Virus record (IMG/VR): IMGVR_UViG_3300015360_000006
Span: 1 to 52,003 of that record
Source of the DNA: a virus
Reading direction: 5' to 3' (one strand)
Length of the DNA: 52,003 bases
Shown: positions 17,001-25,338 of the stretch, one piece after another
How positions within the stretch are numbered: position 1 is the first letter of the stretch
How the letters are laid out: each line of letters starts with the position of its first letter
Position numbers and translations under genes: made by a program
Notes under the pieces: model-generated
Database searches by the model: none
What the model was told of the DNA's origin: nothing
The model's input: the letters and a program-made list of their open reading frames with translations, nothing else

Positions 17001-18853
17001 CGCTCTTCTCCCTGTTCCGGCCGCGCGGGCGGGCGCGCGTTAAACTTGTCGACAATCTTGCTGGATCCACCGCCGCGCAACATGACGTTTGACATGATGC
17101 GCCGAGCATCCTGTGCCGACGCCCGGCCCATCTTATAGCGCATGAACGAGCCGAAGTCATCTCGCCAAGAATCAGTGGTCTTGTCCAAGAAACGCTTGAC
17201 TACATCCTCGCCAACTCCCTGCACAAACTGCTCTTCCGGCACATTTGCAGCCTGCAACAGCGAGCGCATCTTGCGCTGCTCACCATAGTTTCCGTGATCC
17301 AGAACATCCAGGATCAGTGCGTGCGTCAGCTCGTGCGGCGCAGTATCGGTGTACGCATCGGTTGCCACATCAATGTTGCGTGCATTATTGCCAACACGTT
17401 TGACATCCGTGCGACCCGCGACCTGCGCGCCACTCTCATTGCGCGGCGTGCCGAAGCGCATCAGCGAACGAAAGTTCTCGCTAGCGTTGTCAGCCCACCA
17501 CTTATTCCAATTGCTGGAAGACTTCAAATTGCGGGTTGCATCCAGATGCCCCGGAGAGCTTTCGTCAGGAATCACAGGAGGCCGCTCAACTGAGGGAGCC
17601 TCTTGCGGCGGGCGCAGATTTTGCGCAGGCCGCTGATCTGGCGTATTGTCAAACGGTCTAGTGCCGGCAACACGTTGCTCAACTGTGCGCAGATCCCTAG
17701 GAATTCTGGAACCATCTGCGGCAAAGCCAGACTGCGTAGGAACTCCGCGTTCGAAAGTTCCAGTGGGTTCAAACGCACCGTGCATGGGCGCGCCCGATTG
17801 ATCCGCAAAAGGTTGCTCGCCGCGAATGGTGAATTGCTCGCCAGACTCGGCACTTTCAACCAAATTCTCAACCACGCGCGCACGAGGCGGCATGTTGTTA
17901 ACTTGATCAAAGGCAGGCGGCATTGTGCCTTCGGGCATAACTTCGCCAGTCGGCCCGCGCTTAGCCATACCTTCCATTACACCAAGCCTGCGCGCTTCTG
18001 CAAGATCGTTCTCGGTCCGACGTGCGATATCTTCACGCAGCTTGGCCGCCTGCTTGTCAAGCACAAATCGCCTAAGCAATGCCTCATTGGCGGCAGTTGC
18101 TTCCGGAGAAATACCAGCAGGTTCCGCAGGCGCCTGAGGAGGCGGTGCATTTAGATCGGCAGGATTGACTGCGCTATCCAGCGGAGTGTCCCTGACATGC
18201 CGTGTAATTCCGGGCAACCGCGCGCCCAGCCGCGTGGGCTGGTGCTGCGCTGCGCCAAGAAGCGCCGAGGTCAAAACAGACTGCACGTCGCCACCGCGCG
18301 CCATGTCGGTGCCGGCGCCAAGACCTCCGCCAATGACGATATTGTTAAACGCGGCCGACTGCGCCGGGCGCATGCCGAACGTACCGGCGCCAGAAGTAAG
18401 TGAGCGCAAACCAGCGAGCGCATCTTTGGTGACTCCAACGCTGGGGCGCATAAGCGCAAGCGACGAACCAACCTCGCCAACGGTTGACGCCGTTGGATTG
18501 CGAACCTGCCGCGCCTCTTGCCCAAGCTGCCACGACTTAGGATACAAAGCCTCTTCGATCTTATCTCCAATCCAACCGCCACCTGCACCGCCTGCAACAG
18601 AGCCAGTGATGGCACCCGCCACAGCTCCGGGTCCGCTAGGCGCCGTCACCAAGCCAGCGCCAAGTGCGCCGAGTCCTGCGCCCGCGACACCCATGACAGT
18701 GCTGGGAATATTGTACGCGGCAGCTTTGATTCCCGCCATCGTACTGCCATCCTGCGGCGAGTCGATGACATTGCCCTCGTCGTCGATCCAGTTCTTCGAT
18801 GGATCGTAGCCGTTGTCAACAAGGATCTTATACTTTTGTTGTGGTGTAATCAT
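14078..18853 (-). CDS. Giant internal virion (ejection) protein with HExxH motif
   Basis: This 1591-residue protein is the last gene of the late arm, the position of the large ejection protein in podoviruses. After a short N-terminal segment, residues about 40-110 are Gly/Ala-rich and membrane-active looking. A long Pro/Gln/Glu-rich stretch follows, with a HELTH motif near residue 507 (PHELTHALILDVLDHG) that resembles the zinc site of metallopeptidases. Residues about 600-790 are low-complexity and the C-terminal 800 are helical, like large internal virion proteins that form the DNA-ejection channel. The metallopeptidase idea rests on one motif. Separation of an N-terminal lysis or protease domain from a C-terminal channel domain is plausible. 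Confidence 0.85.
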   Translation of the reverse strand: MITPQQKYKILVDNGYDPSKNWIDDEGNVIDSPQDGSTMAGIKAAAYNIPSTVMGVAGAGLGALGAGLVTAPSGPGAVAGAITGSVAGGAGGGWIGDKIEEALYPKSWQLGQEARQVRNPTASTVGEVGSSLALMRPSVGVTKDALAGLRSLTSGAGTFGMRPAQSAAFNNIVIGGGLGAGTDMARGGDVQSVLTSALLGAAQHQPTRLGARLPGITRHVRDTPLDSAVNPADLNAPPPQAPAEPAGISPEATAANEALLRRFVLDKQAAKLREDIARRTENDLAEARRLGVMEGMAKRGPTGEVMPEGTMPPAFDQVNNMPPRARVVENLVESAESGEQFTIRGEQPFADQSGAPMHGAFEPTGTFERGVPTQSGFAADGSRIPRDLRTVEQRVAGTRPFDNTPDQRPAQNLRPPQEAPSVERPPVIPDESSPGHLDATRNLKSSSNWNKWWADNASENFRSLMRFGTPRNESGAQVAGRTDVKRVGNNARNIDVATDAYTDTAPHELTHALILDVLDHGNYGEQRKMRSLLQAANVPEEQFVQGVGEDVVKRFLDKTTDSWRDDFGSFMRYKMGRASAQDARRIMSNVMLRGGGSSKIVDKFNARPPARPEQGEERTDDPVPAAPDGSTRLEATTPEQPAQADTIVPEAVPAAEPPERKALPIAEEKAPSVAEEEAPVRVGEPDPYFYPDVEPFSVGKKLAKPAAAERKLLGHEPLNRSEPDRGGDLQRAREELAQVKRERDDLLKYSGESIPANARIAKANKAAAAESPADLENRRIEAKLAGEERPKYQEFGPNRSDKTYGDLPEAPSRISTSVFESATQAAARSSNPTVRYVGDKLSELFPAQRAMQGKYRTLPDTFEKLNTKDRDVLNRIMVDEDFNSVSGAATVPARLRGAYNDVRVTLKQMRVDQLAANHPREDGSMPRMDPFYFPNVIDPSVRKTLNSEIDSPRYKALRDEFIDYNTRSLMRSRKLTKTVAEGEATQLFERYVTDIGRTAVDDKFNFGSVGLPSGSKLPGHWMHSDVVAAMNQYVRSWSKSRTFFDTIRSDDRAMTALGQSEYFTKGKSTPVTFKDVPVAGDDNIKFLLNEASGVGAQKQDTITRSVGRLASTLWLANPITRMVDVATSPFKALGYVKPTQIAGLIGNLRNLNSSISRAHDTGWVKSGGNTVVGEVLGAGESFTNWLDKTSRTITKYTGSEKLEHLGRGLAQNSGEYIFRVNNALALAGDVKSTAFLDRVASNWRKLPEAEMGTRIGQLFQGKYDATNLPKWLSDSPAAPFFSLSRWNIEQWNNFREFAIKPARTGNYAPLITMIVSGMIGGVAVKEIRESMSGRKSRIANIDEMLAAPEGSAKYQEGVRYLGNLAQLTGTGGIMMEIGNMALQVAAKDKPQTPTMPAYELGSEVIPRAIAAARAIAEGQDPLTVVSAFANDLADGQVSFARFVKGVGGRTGLLEGAGEDLKDANSRRDLRVSKRLRDQDIREAPDMPIDYSKAEERDMERTRKKPEMMEKASELKSKIRKMPNSGDRTKAFASAAASRISYVPSKDNDPKEFRDHMKFVEATQGKDSVKALRERYLRDLVLAERRRAYFKQ

Positions 18854-18867
18854 GATTATTTGTGAGG

Positions 18868-20136
18868 TTAGTTGGCACTAGCCTTCTTCTTCTTCGATCG
18901 CTTATTCAGAATGTACTTCTCACGCAACTCATGGTTTTCCGACATCTTTGCATTCTGATCATCAAGCTTCAACTGGTCTACAAATGGCTGTACGTTCTTG
19001 TCGTATACCTTTCGGATGCTGTTAACAGGGCCTCCGAATTGCTGTTCAGCCATGGCAGAGATCAAACTTTTAATGCCCCTAACACCTCCCTGAAAGGCAT
19101 TACCTTCGGGCTCTTGTGTAAGTCCAGCTTGTGTAGCTGCCTCAACGTCTCTCCTGACTCCGTCAGGATCTCCGGCCGCGGCAGGATTTGCAGGTTGCGT
19201 GAGATCCGTGATATGTTCGGTAGTCACCGCGCCCGTGTCAGGATTCACCCGTGTGATAGTGCCATTAGGATTAAACCTTACACCTGGGATATTTCCAATA
19301 CTGCCATCACCACTAGCCGCGCCACGGCCACCACCACGGCCACTTGTACCATTAATAGGCAGGCCATAAATGTCAAGCCTCCCCTGTTCAAAATCGCGTT
19401 GATCATCAATACGTTGGCCCTGATCATCAATACGTCGGCCTTGATTGTCATTCCTCTCTTGACCAAGCTTATTAAGAAACTCATTGCGTTGCCTGTTCGT
19501 CGCATCGGTCTGAGTGGCAATATTCAATGCCTGCGTTCGGTCAAGATCAGCTGTGTCCACGCGACCTTTAACTTCTTCACGCACTTGTGCCAATCGAGCA
19601 GCATTATTGCTTGTAGCAAGCTCCATTGCTCTGCCATGATCGGCAGCTTGAAGACCTTGCTGCATCATATTACTCTCCCGGGCTCCAGATCGCGCATTGT
19701 TCAGCGCATTGGACTGGTCACCCAGAAACGTGCGCCACCAACCGGCAGTCTTGTACTTGTCAACATTGGCCATAGGATCGCTGGCAAGGGTTGCCAACGA
19801 AGCCTCATTCACACGAGGCCTAAGAAACGATGGGACATCGATGTTGCCCCTTGCAGGGTTACCGATCTTAATACGTGAAGCTCCATCGACAACACCTTCG
19901 GCTTGCTGCATGGTGCGCGGGCCAGCGGCCGCCGCCGGACTACCCATCGCCAACGATGCAAGGCCGCCCATGTCCGCACGCTGCTGGGGCTTTGAATCAA
20001 ACGCAATCTTTTGCGCTTGGGCAAGAGTTTGCGCCGACTGCTGGCCACCATTGGTCGACATCCAGTTAAAAATTTGCTCCCAGCTAGGCTGATTTTCAAC
20101 TGGAGCCTGTTTTCGTTTTGAATACTGAGCACTCAT
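18868..20136 (-). CDS. Internal virion protein (ejection protein candidate)
   Basis: This 422-residue protein is Gln/Ala/Asn-rich and largely helical, with a heptad-like repeat RRIDDQGQRIDDQ at about residues 235-247 and a Gly-rich linker (SGRGGGRGAASGDG) near 270. The C-terminus is strongly basic (NKRSKKKKASAN). It lies between other internal virion protein candidates and the giant ejection protein. Low-complexity composition and gene order support a role inside the capsid, but no specific family is recognised. Confidence 0.72.
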   Translation of the reverse strand: MSAQYSKRKQAPVENQPSWEQIFNWMSTNGGQQSAQTLAQAQKIAFDSKPQQRADMGGLASLAMGSPAAAAGPRTMQQAEGVVDGASRIKIGNPARGNIDVPSFLRPRVNEASLATLASDPMANVDKYKTAGWWRTFLGDQSNALNNARSGARESNMMQQGLQAADHGRAMELATSNNAARLAQVREEVKGRVDTADLDRTQALNIATQTDATNRQRNEFLNKLGQERNDNQGRRIDDQGQRIDDQRDFEQGRLDIYGLPINGTSGRGGGRGAASGDGSIGNIPGVRFNPNGTITRVNPDTGAVTTEHITDLTQPANPAAAGDPDGVRRDVEAATQAGLTQEPEGNAFQGGVRGIKSLISAMAEQQFGGPVNSIRKVYDKNVQPFVDQLKLDDQNAKMSENHELREKYILNKRSKKKKASAN

Positions 20137-20378
20137 ACGTGAATAAAGTCTTCCGATGCACTAACAGGTGTATCATCATGTGACTGAAATGATACGAAAA
20201 TCAAAGGTTTAACCGTGCTTAACCAATGCGGAGCATGTGCCGGCACTTTGTGCACGCGGAACATGCGCCAAGAAATGGTTTTACCGGCACAGTGCACAGT
20301 GGCACCGTAGCCGGCAAGCAACACAAACCAACTGGAAAATCCGTGAGTGTGTGCCGGCACTTCAGTGCGCGCCGGCAT
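20133..20378 (-). CDS. Small cupin-like protein
   Basis: From the ATG at 20378 this is an 81-residue beta-rich protein with PAHTHGFSSWFVLLAGYG and KVPAHAPHWLS, which match the two His-containing cupin motifs (metal-binding barrel). The frame is open upstream to 20531, overlapping the end of the preceding gene by 118 bp. An ATG further up (about 20474) or a non-ATG start just after that gene's stop could lengthen it. Its end overlaps the next gene's start. Role in a virion cluster is unknown; a small assembly or fibre-capping protein is possible. Confidence 0.55.
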   Translation of the reverse strand: MPARTEVPAHTHGFSSWFVLLAGYGATVHCAGKTISWRMFRVHKVPAHAPHWLSTVKPLIFVSFQSHDDTPVSASEDFIHV

Positions 20379-20413
20379 ATACCAGAACTCTAGGGATTTA
20401 CCGAAGCCCAACC

Positions 20414-21577
20414 TTAATTGAGCCCCTCGACAGGTTCGCCATTGCGTGAACCTAGCAAACTGAAAAAGCCAAGCCATAATTTTTGTAGCGGATGGAACAC
20501 CCATCCGTATGTGTTGAGCTTTGCAAGCCAAGCCGCGTGACGCGTCATGGGATCTACGAATGTAAGATCTACAAGCTTTCTAATGACTCTTGACTTCTGC
20601 ATCAAGGGTACCATAACGCAGGAAAACTGTCGATACCCTTCGTAGCGCGCAGGCGTGTAGTGCGCATCGCGTGACGCACGAATGTACCAAGGCAAACCGT
20701 CCGGGAACTTTTCAGTGAACTCACGGAAAGTCCAACAGCAACTTGGCAGAGATCCCATGACCTGACTAAAGTTATCAATGAAGCTCTTCTTCGTAGCCAG
20801 ATTGTTCTGCTTGTTGCCTGCAAAAGTACCAGCTTGCTGCAAGAGCTGGCCACCCATTCCCATGGTCTTATCGCCCACTCCGGTCACGCCGCCAAACTGC
20901 CCAAGCCCTGCGTTGGGCTGCGAGGCGCGGCCAGTGGTCAATTGTAACGCATCGATCCCAGTGCGGAATGCAGGCATCGCTCCGGCCGCACTGCCTACGG
21001 CTTGGCCAATTGCGTTCTGCTTCTGTTGCTTGCGCGCTTGGCCTGCGCTGCCCATTTTCATCGCAGCCTCAAGTGTGGACTGCTGCGTGGCGTCGGCATT
21101 GCCGCGCGAGAAATTGTCGCGCGCCAGCGAGCGCGTAGTCTCTTCGCGTTCGGCGCCAGACAAGCCAGTGGTTGGACTATCGAGTGACGCAAACAACTTG
21201 GTGAGCGCATCGCCTGACTGCTCACGCGATTTGAAGAACTCAGGATCAAGTTCCTTTTGAGTAAGCAGAGTCTCGCGCGCAAGATCCCGCCCAGTGCCCG
21301 ACATGAGACTGAGATCGCTCTCAGCTTGCCCTTGCGCTTGCTGCCTATTTTGATCGATGCCAAGTCTAGTAAACTTGGGCATGAACTCATCGGAGAGATC
21401 ATAGCTAAGCTTCGCCTGACCGGGCGCAATCTCTCGCTGAGCATCCAACTGCGAACGCTCCATAGGCAGAATGTTCTGTCCCATGATACGAGTTAGCTCA
21501 GGCATGTGCTTAGCCCACGCCTGCATCATATCGTCCGTTGTCTCCCCTGAGCCCTTGTATTCTGGTCCTCCTCCCAT
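20414..21577 (-). CDS. Internal virion protein with conserved C-terminal CCxxFREF domain
   Basis: This 387-residue protein has an Ala/Gln-rich helical N-terminal part (about 1-260), like other ejection-type proteins. The C-terminal domain (about 285-380) is more ordered: CCWTFREFTEKFPDGLPWY, then RDAHYTPARYEGYRQFS, MVPLMQKSRVIRKLVDL and DPMTRHAAWLAKL. This type of C-terminal Cys-plus-FR domain is found at the end of various phage structural proteins, where it may be a cleavable or membrane-contacting end; that is family knowledge recalled, not verified here. Confidence 0.72.
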   Translation of the reverse strand: MGGGPEYKGSGETTDDMMQAWAKHMPELTRIMGQNILPMERSQLDAQREIAPGQAKLSYDLSDEFMPKFTRLGIDQNRQQAQGQAESDLSLMSGTGRDLARETLLTQKELDPEFFKSREQSGDALTKLFASLDSPTTGLSGAEREETTRSLARDNFSRGNADATQQSTLEAAMKMGSAGQARKQQKQNAIGQAVGSAAGAMPAFRTGIDALQLTTGRASQPNAGLGQFGGVTGVGDKTMGMGGQLLQQAGTFAGNKQNNLATKKSFIDNFSQVMGSLPSCCWTFREFTEKFPDGLPWYIRASRDAHYTPARYEGYRQFSCVMVPLMQKSRVIRKLVDLTFVDPMTRHAAWLAKLNTYGWVFHPLQKLWLGFFSLLGSRNGEPVEGLN

Positions 21578-21578
21578 A

Positions 21579-22013
21579 TTAGTTCTGGTTAAAATTTTGT
21601 TGGTTGTGCCTACGCTTTAGAACTCCATTACGATAATAGCTCAACGCATAGAACGGATACTTATCCTTCCACTCATTAAGCATTATGTACATAAAATCTT
21701 TTGTTCCGACAATTCCAATTAGATGAACTGCCCGATCTTCGTGCCTGACTTCCCACGTTGCGACACTTGTTATCGCAAACGGAGGTGCACTGTAAATGAA
21801 TCTGATCTGCCCTGAAAAAGATGCCTCTATCAGGTGCGCTTTAAGTTGTACATCGTTGAGCTGATTGTAAGCTTTCTTATCATTAGCTTTGATAAACGCC
21901 ACACAACCTTCGATCAGCGCCTTAGGTGAGGTAACGATCTCGTACTGTACCTCCTGAATTAACGAATTCCCATGTACACCGAAGGGGTCCAGCAGCGACT
22001 CTGAGATAGCCAT
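21579..22013 (-). CDS. Hypothetical protein, GNAT-like in context
   Basis: This 144-residue protein has alternating strands and helices (RFIYSAPPFAITSVATWEV, then HLIGIVGTKDFMYIMLNEW, ending YPFYALSYYRNGVLKRR) that recall the small acetyltransferase-fold virion proteins placed next to internal virion genes in T7-like phages. No catalytic signature is certain. The ATG at 22013 is used; a TTG lies three codons upstream. It overlaps the tail-phosphoesterase gene by 92 bp, unusually long, so the true start may be internal. Confidence 0.6.
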   Translation of the reverse strand: MAISESLLDPFGVHGNSLIQEVQYEIVTSPKALIEGCVAFIKANDKKAYNQLNDVQLKAHLIEASFSGQIRFIYSAPPFAITSVATWEVRHEDRAVHLIGIVGTKDFMYIMLNEWKDKYPFYALSYYRNGVLKRRHNQQNFNQN

Positions 22014-24354
22014 ATTCAGCAATTTGTTTCATTGATCCATCTGCTAGGACCGTGCTAATGGAGTGTAATGCTTGACCGCCAGATCCCACAATAAAGATTG
22101 GCAGATGCTTGTTAAGTCGTTCGTACAGGTGCGCGTGACCGCAAACCAGCGCAGACGCTCCGGCGTCGGCAATCGCTTCAGTAAGCGGTTGCATTGTGGT
22201 AATGCCCGGATAATAGGCCGCCGATGAAGTATAGGGCGGATGATGCCAGACTACAATCTTGTTGCGTGCGGTAGAGGCGCGCAGATCGGCCAACAATTCC
22301 CTAGCTTGGGATGACTCAAGATATGTCGCACCGTCCGAATTGCGCGGATCTGTCTGGGCGCCACTGGTTTTAATACCCGTGTTGAACAGAAAGATCTCCG
22401 TGTGCGCATCAAGCATTACAGTTGAATAACGCTCTGGCGTTTGGCGGACATACTGAAAGAATGGCGCACCATCACTGGTATCTAGGTCATGATTACCCGG
22501 TGCGGCATACAACTTACCGGCAAGCTTCTCTGTATTCCAGTAAGCTTTGAATCGCAAGTCAAGTTCGGCCTGCGTGCCCGAGTTGTAAATGTGATCGCCT
22601 GCGCCCACGTAAGCGTCTACATTACGTTCGGCGCGCATCGCCATATTCACAAGTGTGCGATTTGTATTCACCACACCGTCATCTGCGAAGAACAAAATCT
22701 TCAATGGATCGATAGTCTCGCCTGAACCGTAGGACGATCCTTCATTGCTTACGCCGGGGTAAGTTTCCACTTCAAATCTGATTGTCGAAAGTCTAGCGGA
22801 ACCCGACCAACGAATGACAGGCGTGGTGCGATATGCGCGTTCGGGAACACCGAAAGTAAAGTTCAGCGTCGTAGCGTCGGGAACCAAAGTGCCCGGAGTA
22901 ATTGGCCGCGCAGACGGATCCTCGACGACGTTGGCGGCCTTGAGTAATTCGGTTTGCGACGAGATCAATTTGCGATCTGCATAGATGTCTACCGTGATGT
23001 GACCTGCCGTGTCGCCATTCAACATTGCGATCGACACGCCGCGCACACTGGTCAAGACATCGGCATCTGTAAGTGTTACATCCTGTAAAGTTATCTGCTG
23101 CTCACCATAGTCGCCAGCAAAAGCCTTGAACAGGAAGCCATCGTCTGTGCGGAAGTAGAGTTCGTTGACAGTTGCGGAGATAACTGTGGCAAACTCTACG
23201 ATTTTGCTCACACCGGGCCAGATGTCCACTGCGACAAACACTTCAAGTGTTTGATCCCACCAAACAACACCGGGTCCATACTTGGTGTCTACCGCAAATC
23301 CGGTGTAGTTGTCAAATTGACAGGTCGCACCAGTGGTTTGCAGTCCATTGGTTGTAAGATTCTGGATCTGCTTGTTGAGTGGTGAGTTGCGGCCTTGAAA
23401 CTTCAACTGCTGCACACCATTGTAGGTGCGAATACCGCCGGGATACACCACGGCCGTGTCACCGTTGATGTCAGTGATAGATTCGGGACCAAAGGCGCCC
23501 ACGTCAAACAAAGGTTGACGAGTGTGCACAGGTTCACCTGCGATCAGGATGTCAAAGACAGGAATAACTAGCGTGGAAGCTTTGGCAGAAGTAACCAAAA
23601 ATGCTCCGTCGGCCGCGGCAGGTTGCACGATCGCAGTGATTGGATCATAGCCTGTGTGGAACCGGAGCGCGGGCGCCCCAAATTCAGGTTCAGTGCTGCC
23701 TGCCTTGTCGCCGGCATCATTTACCAGCAGGACAAAATCCAGCGGCCGACCGGACACCGAATGCGCAATCTGAGTAAGCCTGCCATCTGAATCCTTAATG
23801 GCAACATACAGCTTACTGCCAATCATCTTAGGCAGATCGCAAACCGGAACATACTCACGATTAGTTGGCGTCCACTCAGACCAATTATTCGTGGCACGCA
23901 CCGAGCCATCAGGAAAGATAACAAGCGGCTGAGAGATGCCGTCTGTACAGATAACCGCCGACCGGGTCGAGCCGACAGGTGAACTGAAATTCAAAGATGC
24001 GTTTGACAGGACACGCTTGAAATTTACAGAACTTCCCGGAATTGCTTCAACCCTTACACGCTCTGCGGTAGGAGAGAGGCTTCCACCGACGGCGCGTGTC
24101 CAAGATGTTCCGGACGCGGGACGATACCAAGGTTCGCCTTCGACAAAGATTAGGAGATTTGAATCGAATGCTGACAAGTTTTGGATCGTCCCGGCCGGAA
24201 AAGTTAGACGCAGAGGCGAGCGCACAGGCTCAACTACATTCAATCGCACACGAGCATTCGTCAGCAATTGAAACGTGTTATCAAAATCAGACTTCTCCGA
24301 AGAGAACTGAGTTTGAATGCCTCCGAGAAAGTTAGTCTTCGATTTGATTACCAT
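21922..24354 (-). CDS. Tail (nozzle/tubular B-like) protein fused to a metallophosphoesterase
   Basis: This 810-residue protein has two parts. Residues 1 to about 540 look like a podoviral tail nozzle/tubular protein: MVIKSKTNFLGGIQTQFSS and beta-rich propeller-like repeats, with GGIRTYNGVQQLKFQGRN. From about 548 to 800 all metallophosphoesterase motifs occur in order: FFADDGVV (metal ligand Asp), GAGDHIY (near 585), APGNHDLD (near 619), VVWHHPPY (near 705) and CGHAHLYERL (near 738), the last closest to purple-acid-phosphatase-like enzymes. The active-site residues are intact. The enzyme domain would be displayed at the tail tip, perhaps acting on a phosphorylated surface polymer. That use is inferred. 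Confidence 0.87.
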   Translation of the reverse strand: MVIKSKTNFLGGIQTQFSSEKSDFDNTFQLLTNARVRLNVVEPVRSPLRLTFPAGTIQNLSAFDSNLLIFVEGEPWYRPASGTSWTRAVGGSLSPTAERVRVEAIPGSSVNFKRVLSNASLNFSSPVGSTRSAVICTDGISQPLVIFPDGSVRATNNWSEWTPTNREYVPVCDLPKMIGSKLYVAIKDSDGRLTQIAHSVSGRPLDFVLLVNDAGDKAGSTEPEFGAPALRFHTGYDPITAIVQPAAADGAFLVTSAKASTLVIPVFDILIAGEPVHTRQPLFDVGAFGPESITDINGDTAVVYPGGIRTYNGVQQLKFQGRNSPLNKQIQNLTTNGLQTTGATCQFDNYTGFAVDTKYGPGVVWWDQTLEVFVAVDIWPGVSKIVEFATVISATVNELYFRTDDGFLFKAFAGDYGEQQITLQDVTLTDADVLTSVRGVSIAMLNGDTAGHITVDIYADRKLISSQTELLKAANVVEDPSARPITPGTLVPDATTLNFTFGVPERAYRTTPVIRWSGSARLSTIRFEVETYPGVSNEGSSYGSGETIDPLKILFFADDGVVNTNRTLVNMAMRAERNVDAYVGAGDHIYNSGTQAELDLRFKAYWNTEKLAGKLYAAPGNHDLDTSDGAPFFQYVRQTPERYSTVMLDAHTEIFLFNTGIKTSGAQTDPRNSDGATYLESSQARELLADLRASTARNKIVVWHHPPYTSSAAYYPGITTMQPLTEAIADAGASALVCGHAHLYERLNKHLPIFIVGSGGQALHSISTVLADGSMKQIAEYGYLRVAAGPLRCTWEFVNSGGTVRDRYLT

Positions 24355-25337
24355 ACACGTGAGTTCTCGAAGTTTTCTTTGTAACCGCTTGACAGGAATG
24401 CATACTCGCCCGGCATCTTATCCAGGGTCATAATAGTTATCACTTCGGCCGCAGCGTTCGCCAATACGTCGGCCGCCACGCTGTTCGCTTTCGCCTCGGC
24501 AGCCATCGATTGGAGTCGCGCCTCCTCGTCCTTCGCCATCGAGTGCCCGTAGGCGCGAGCCTTCCAAAGAATTGCTGTTTCGAGCGCAGGGAAGCAAAAC
24601 TCATCTGTGTCATAAAACATTGGCGTGAACACACGCTTGTACAAAACCTCAATCTCGCTGTCAGTGTTGATATAGGTACCAATCGAATAGTCATTGGCCA
24701 TGAGCACAATGTGACTCGCACGCATGAGGCGCGCGGGAATCAAAGACACTTCAGTGCCAGAACCATCTGTCACGGATACATCACACGTAGTAATGGCATC
24801 CTTGGAAATTGCCTCTACGCCGATCGGCTCATCTTTGGCAAACTGTGCAACGGTAGTTTTAGTCAACTCACCTGCAAGAAACGTAAGCGTCTCAGAAATA
24901 CTGGACGCCGACGGCGTTTGCCCCGTGATTGTAACAGAGAATGGAACCACTTGCGCGACGGCAATGGTAGCGGTAAGCTGGGATTCGAGCGCAAGCGGCG
25001 TGTGCAACGCACGGCGCGCAGTGATGCGCAAGGTATTGTAGGGCTGCTGCCAGCGATCGGTGTGATACCTTACGGCCAAACTCTCCATCTTACTGCGCGA
25101 GCGCGAATCTGCACGCCTGACGGCGCGCACCTGATCAATGTACCAAGGCAAAGAGATCTGCTGCTGCTGTTCGTGAATCTCAAAAGATTGCTCCCAAAGC
25201 GACGAAGGAAGATCGGCAGTCGAATAGAACTCATACGCCGCGCGATTGATATAACGCAGCAGCTGAGCACGATTGCCGGCGGAGCTACTCGAAATTGAAG
25301 TAGCCTCTGAAAGTTCTGCTAGTAGATCGCGGAGCAT
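24348..25337 (-). CDS. Tail tubular A-like / head-to-tail adaptor
   Basis: This 329-residue protein precedes the tail nozzle gene as tail tubular protein A does in T7-like phages. The N-terminal helices MLRDLLAELSEAT and QLLRYINRAAYEFYST fit adaptor proteins (the gp11/gp4 type). The middle (about 110-200) is a Thr/Ser-rich beta insertion, and the C-terminal part FCFPALETAILWKARAYGHSM is an adaptor-like helical end. It overlaps the nozzle gene by 7 bp. Assignment is by order and weak similarity. Confidence 0.68.
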   Translation of the reverse strand: MLRDLLAELSEATSISSSSAGNRAQLLRYINRAAYEFYSTADLPSSLWEQSFEIHEQQQQISLPWYIDQVRAVRRADSRSRSKMESLAVRYHTDRWQQPYNTLRITARRALHTPLALESQLTATIAVAQVVPFSVTITGQTPSASSISETLTFLAGELTKTTVAQFAKDEPIGVEAISKDAITTCDVSVTDGSGTEVSLIPARLMRASHIVLMANDYSIGTYINTDSEIEVLYKRVFTPMFYDTDEFCFPALETAILWKARAYGHSMAKDEEARLQSMAAEAKANSVAADVLANAAAEVITIMTLDKMPGEYAFLSSGYKENFENSRVW

Positions 25338-25338
25338 A

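Noticed and set aside
14436-18865. Many plus-strand open frames opposite the giant virion gene
   Set aside because: They mirror the minus-strand coding sequence, lack ribosome sites and run against the late transcription; treated as antisense shadows.
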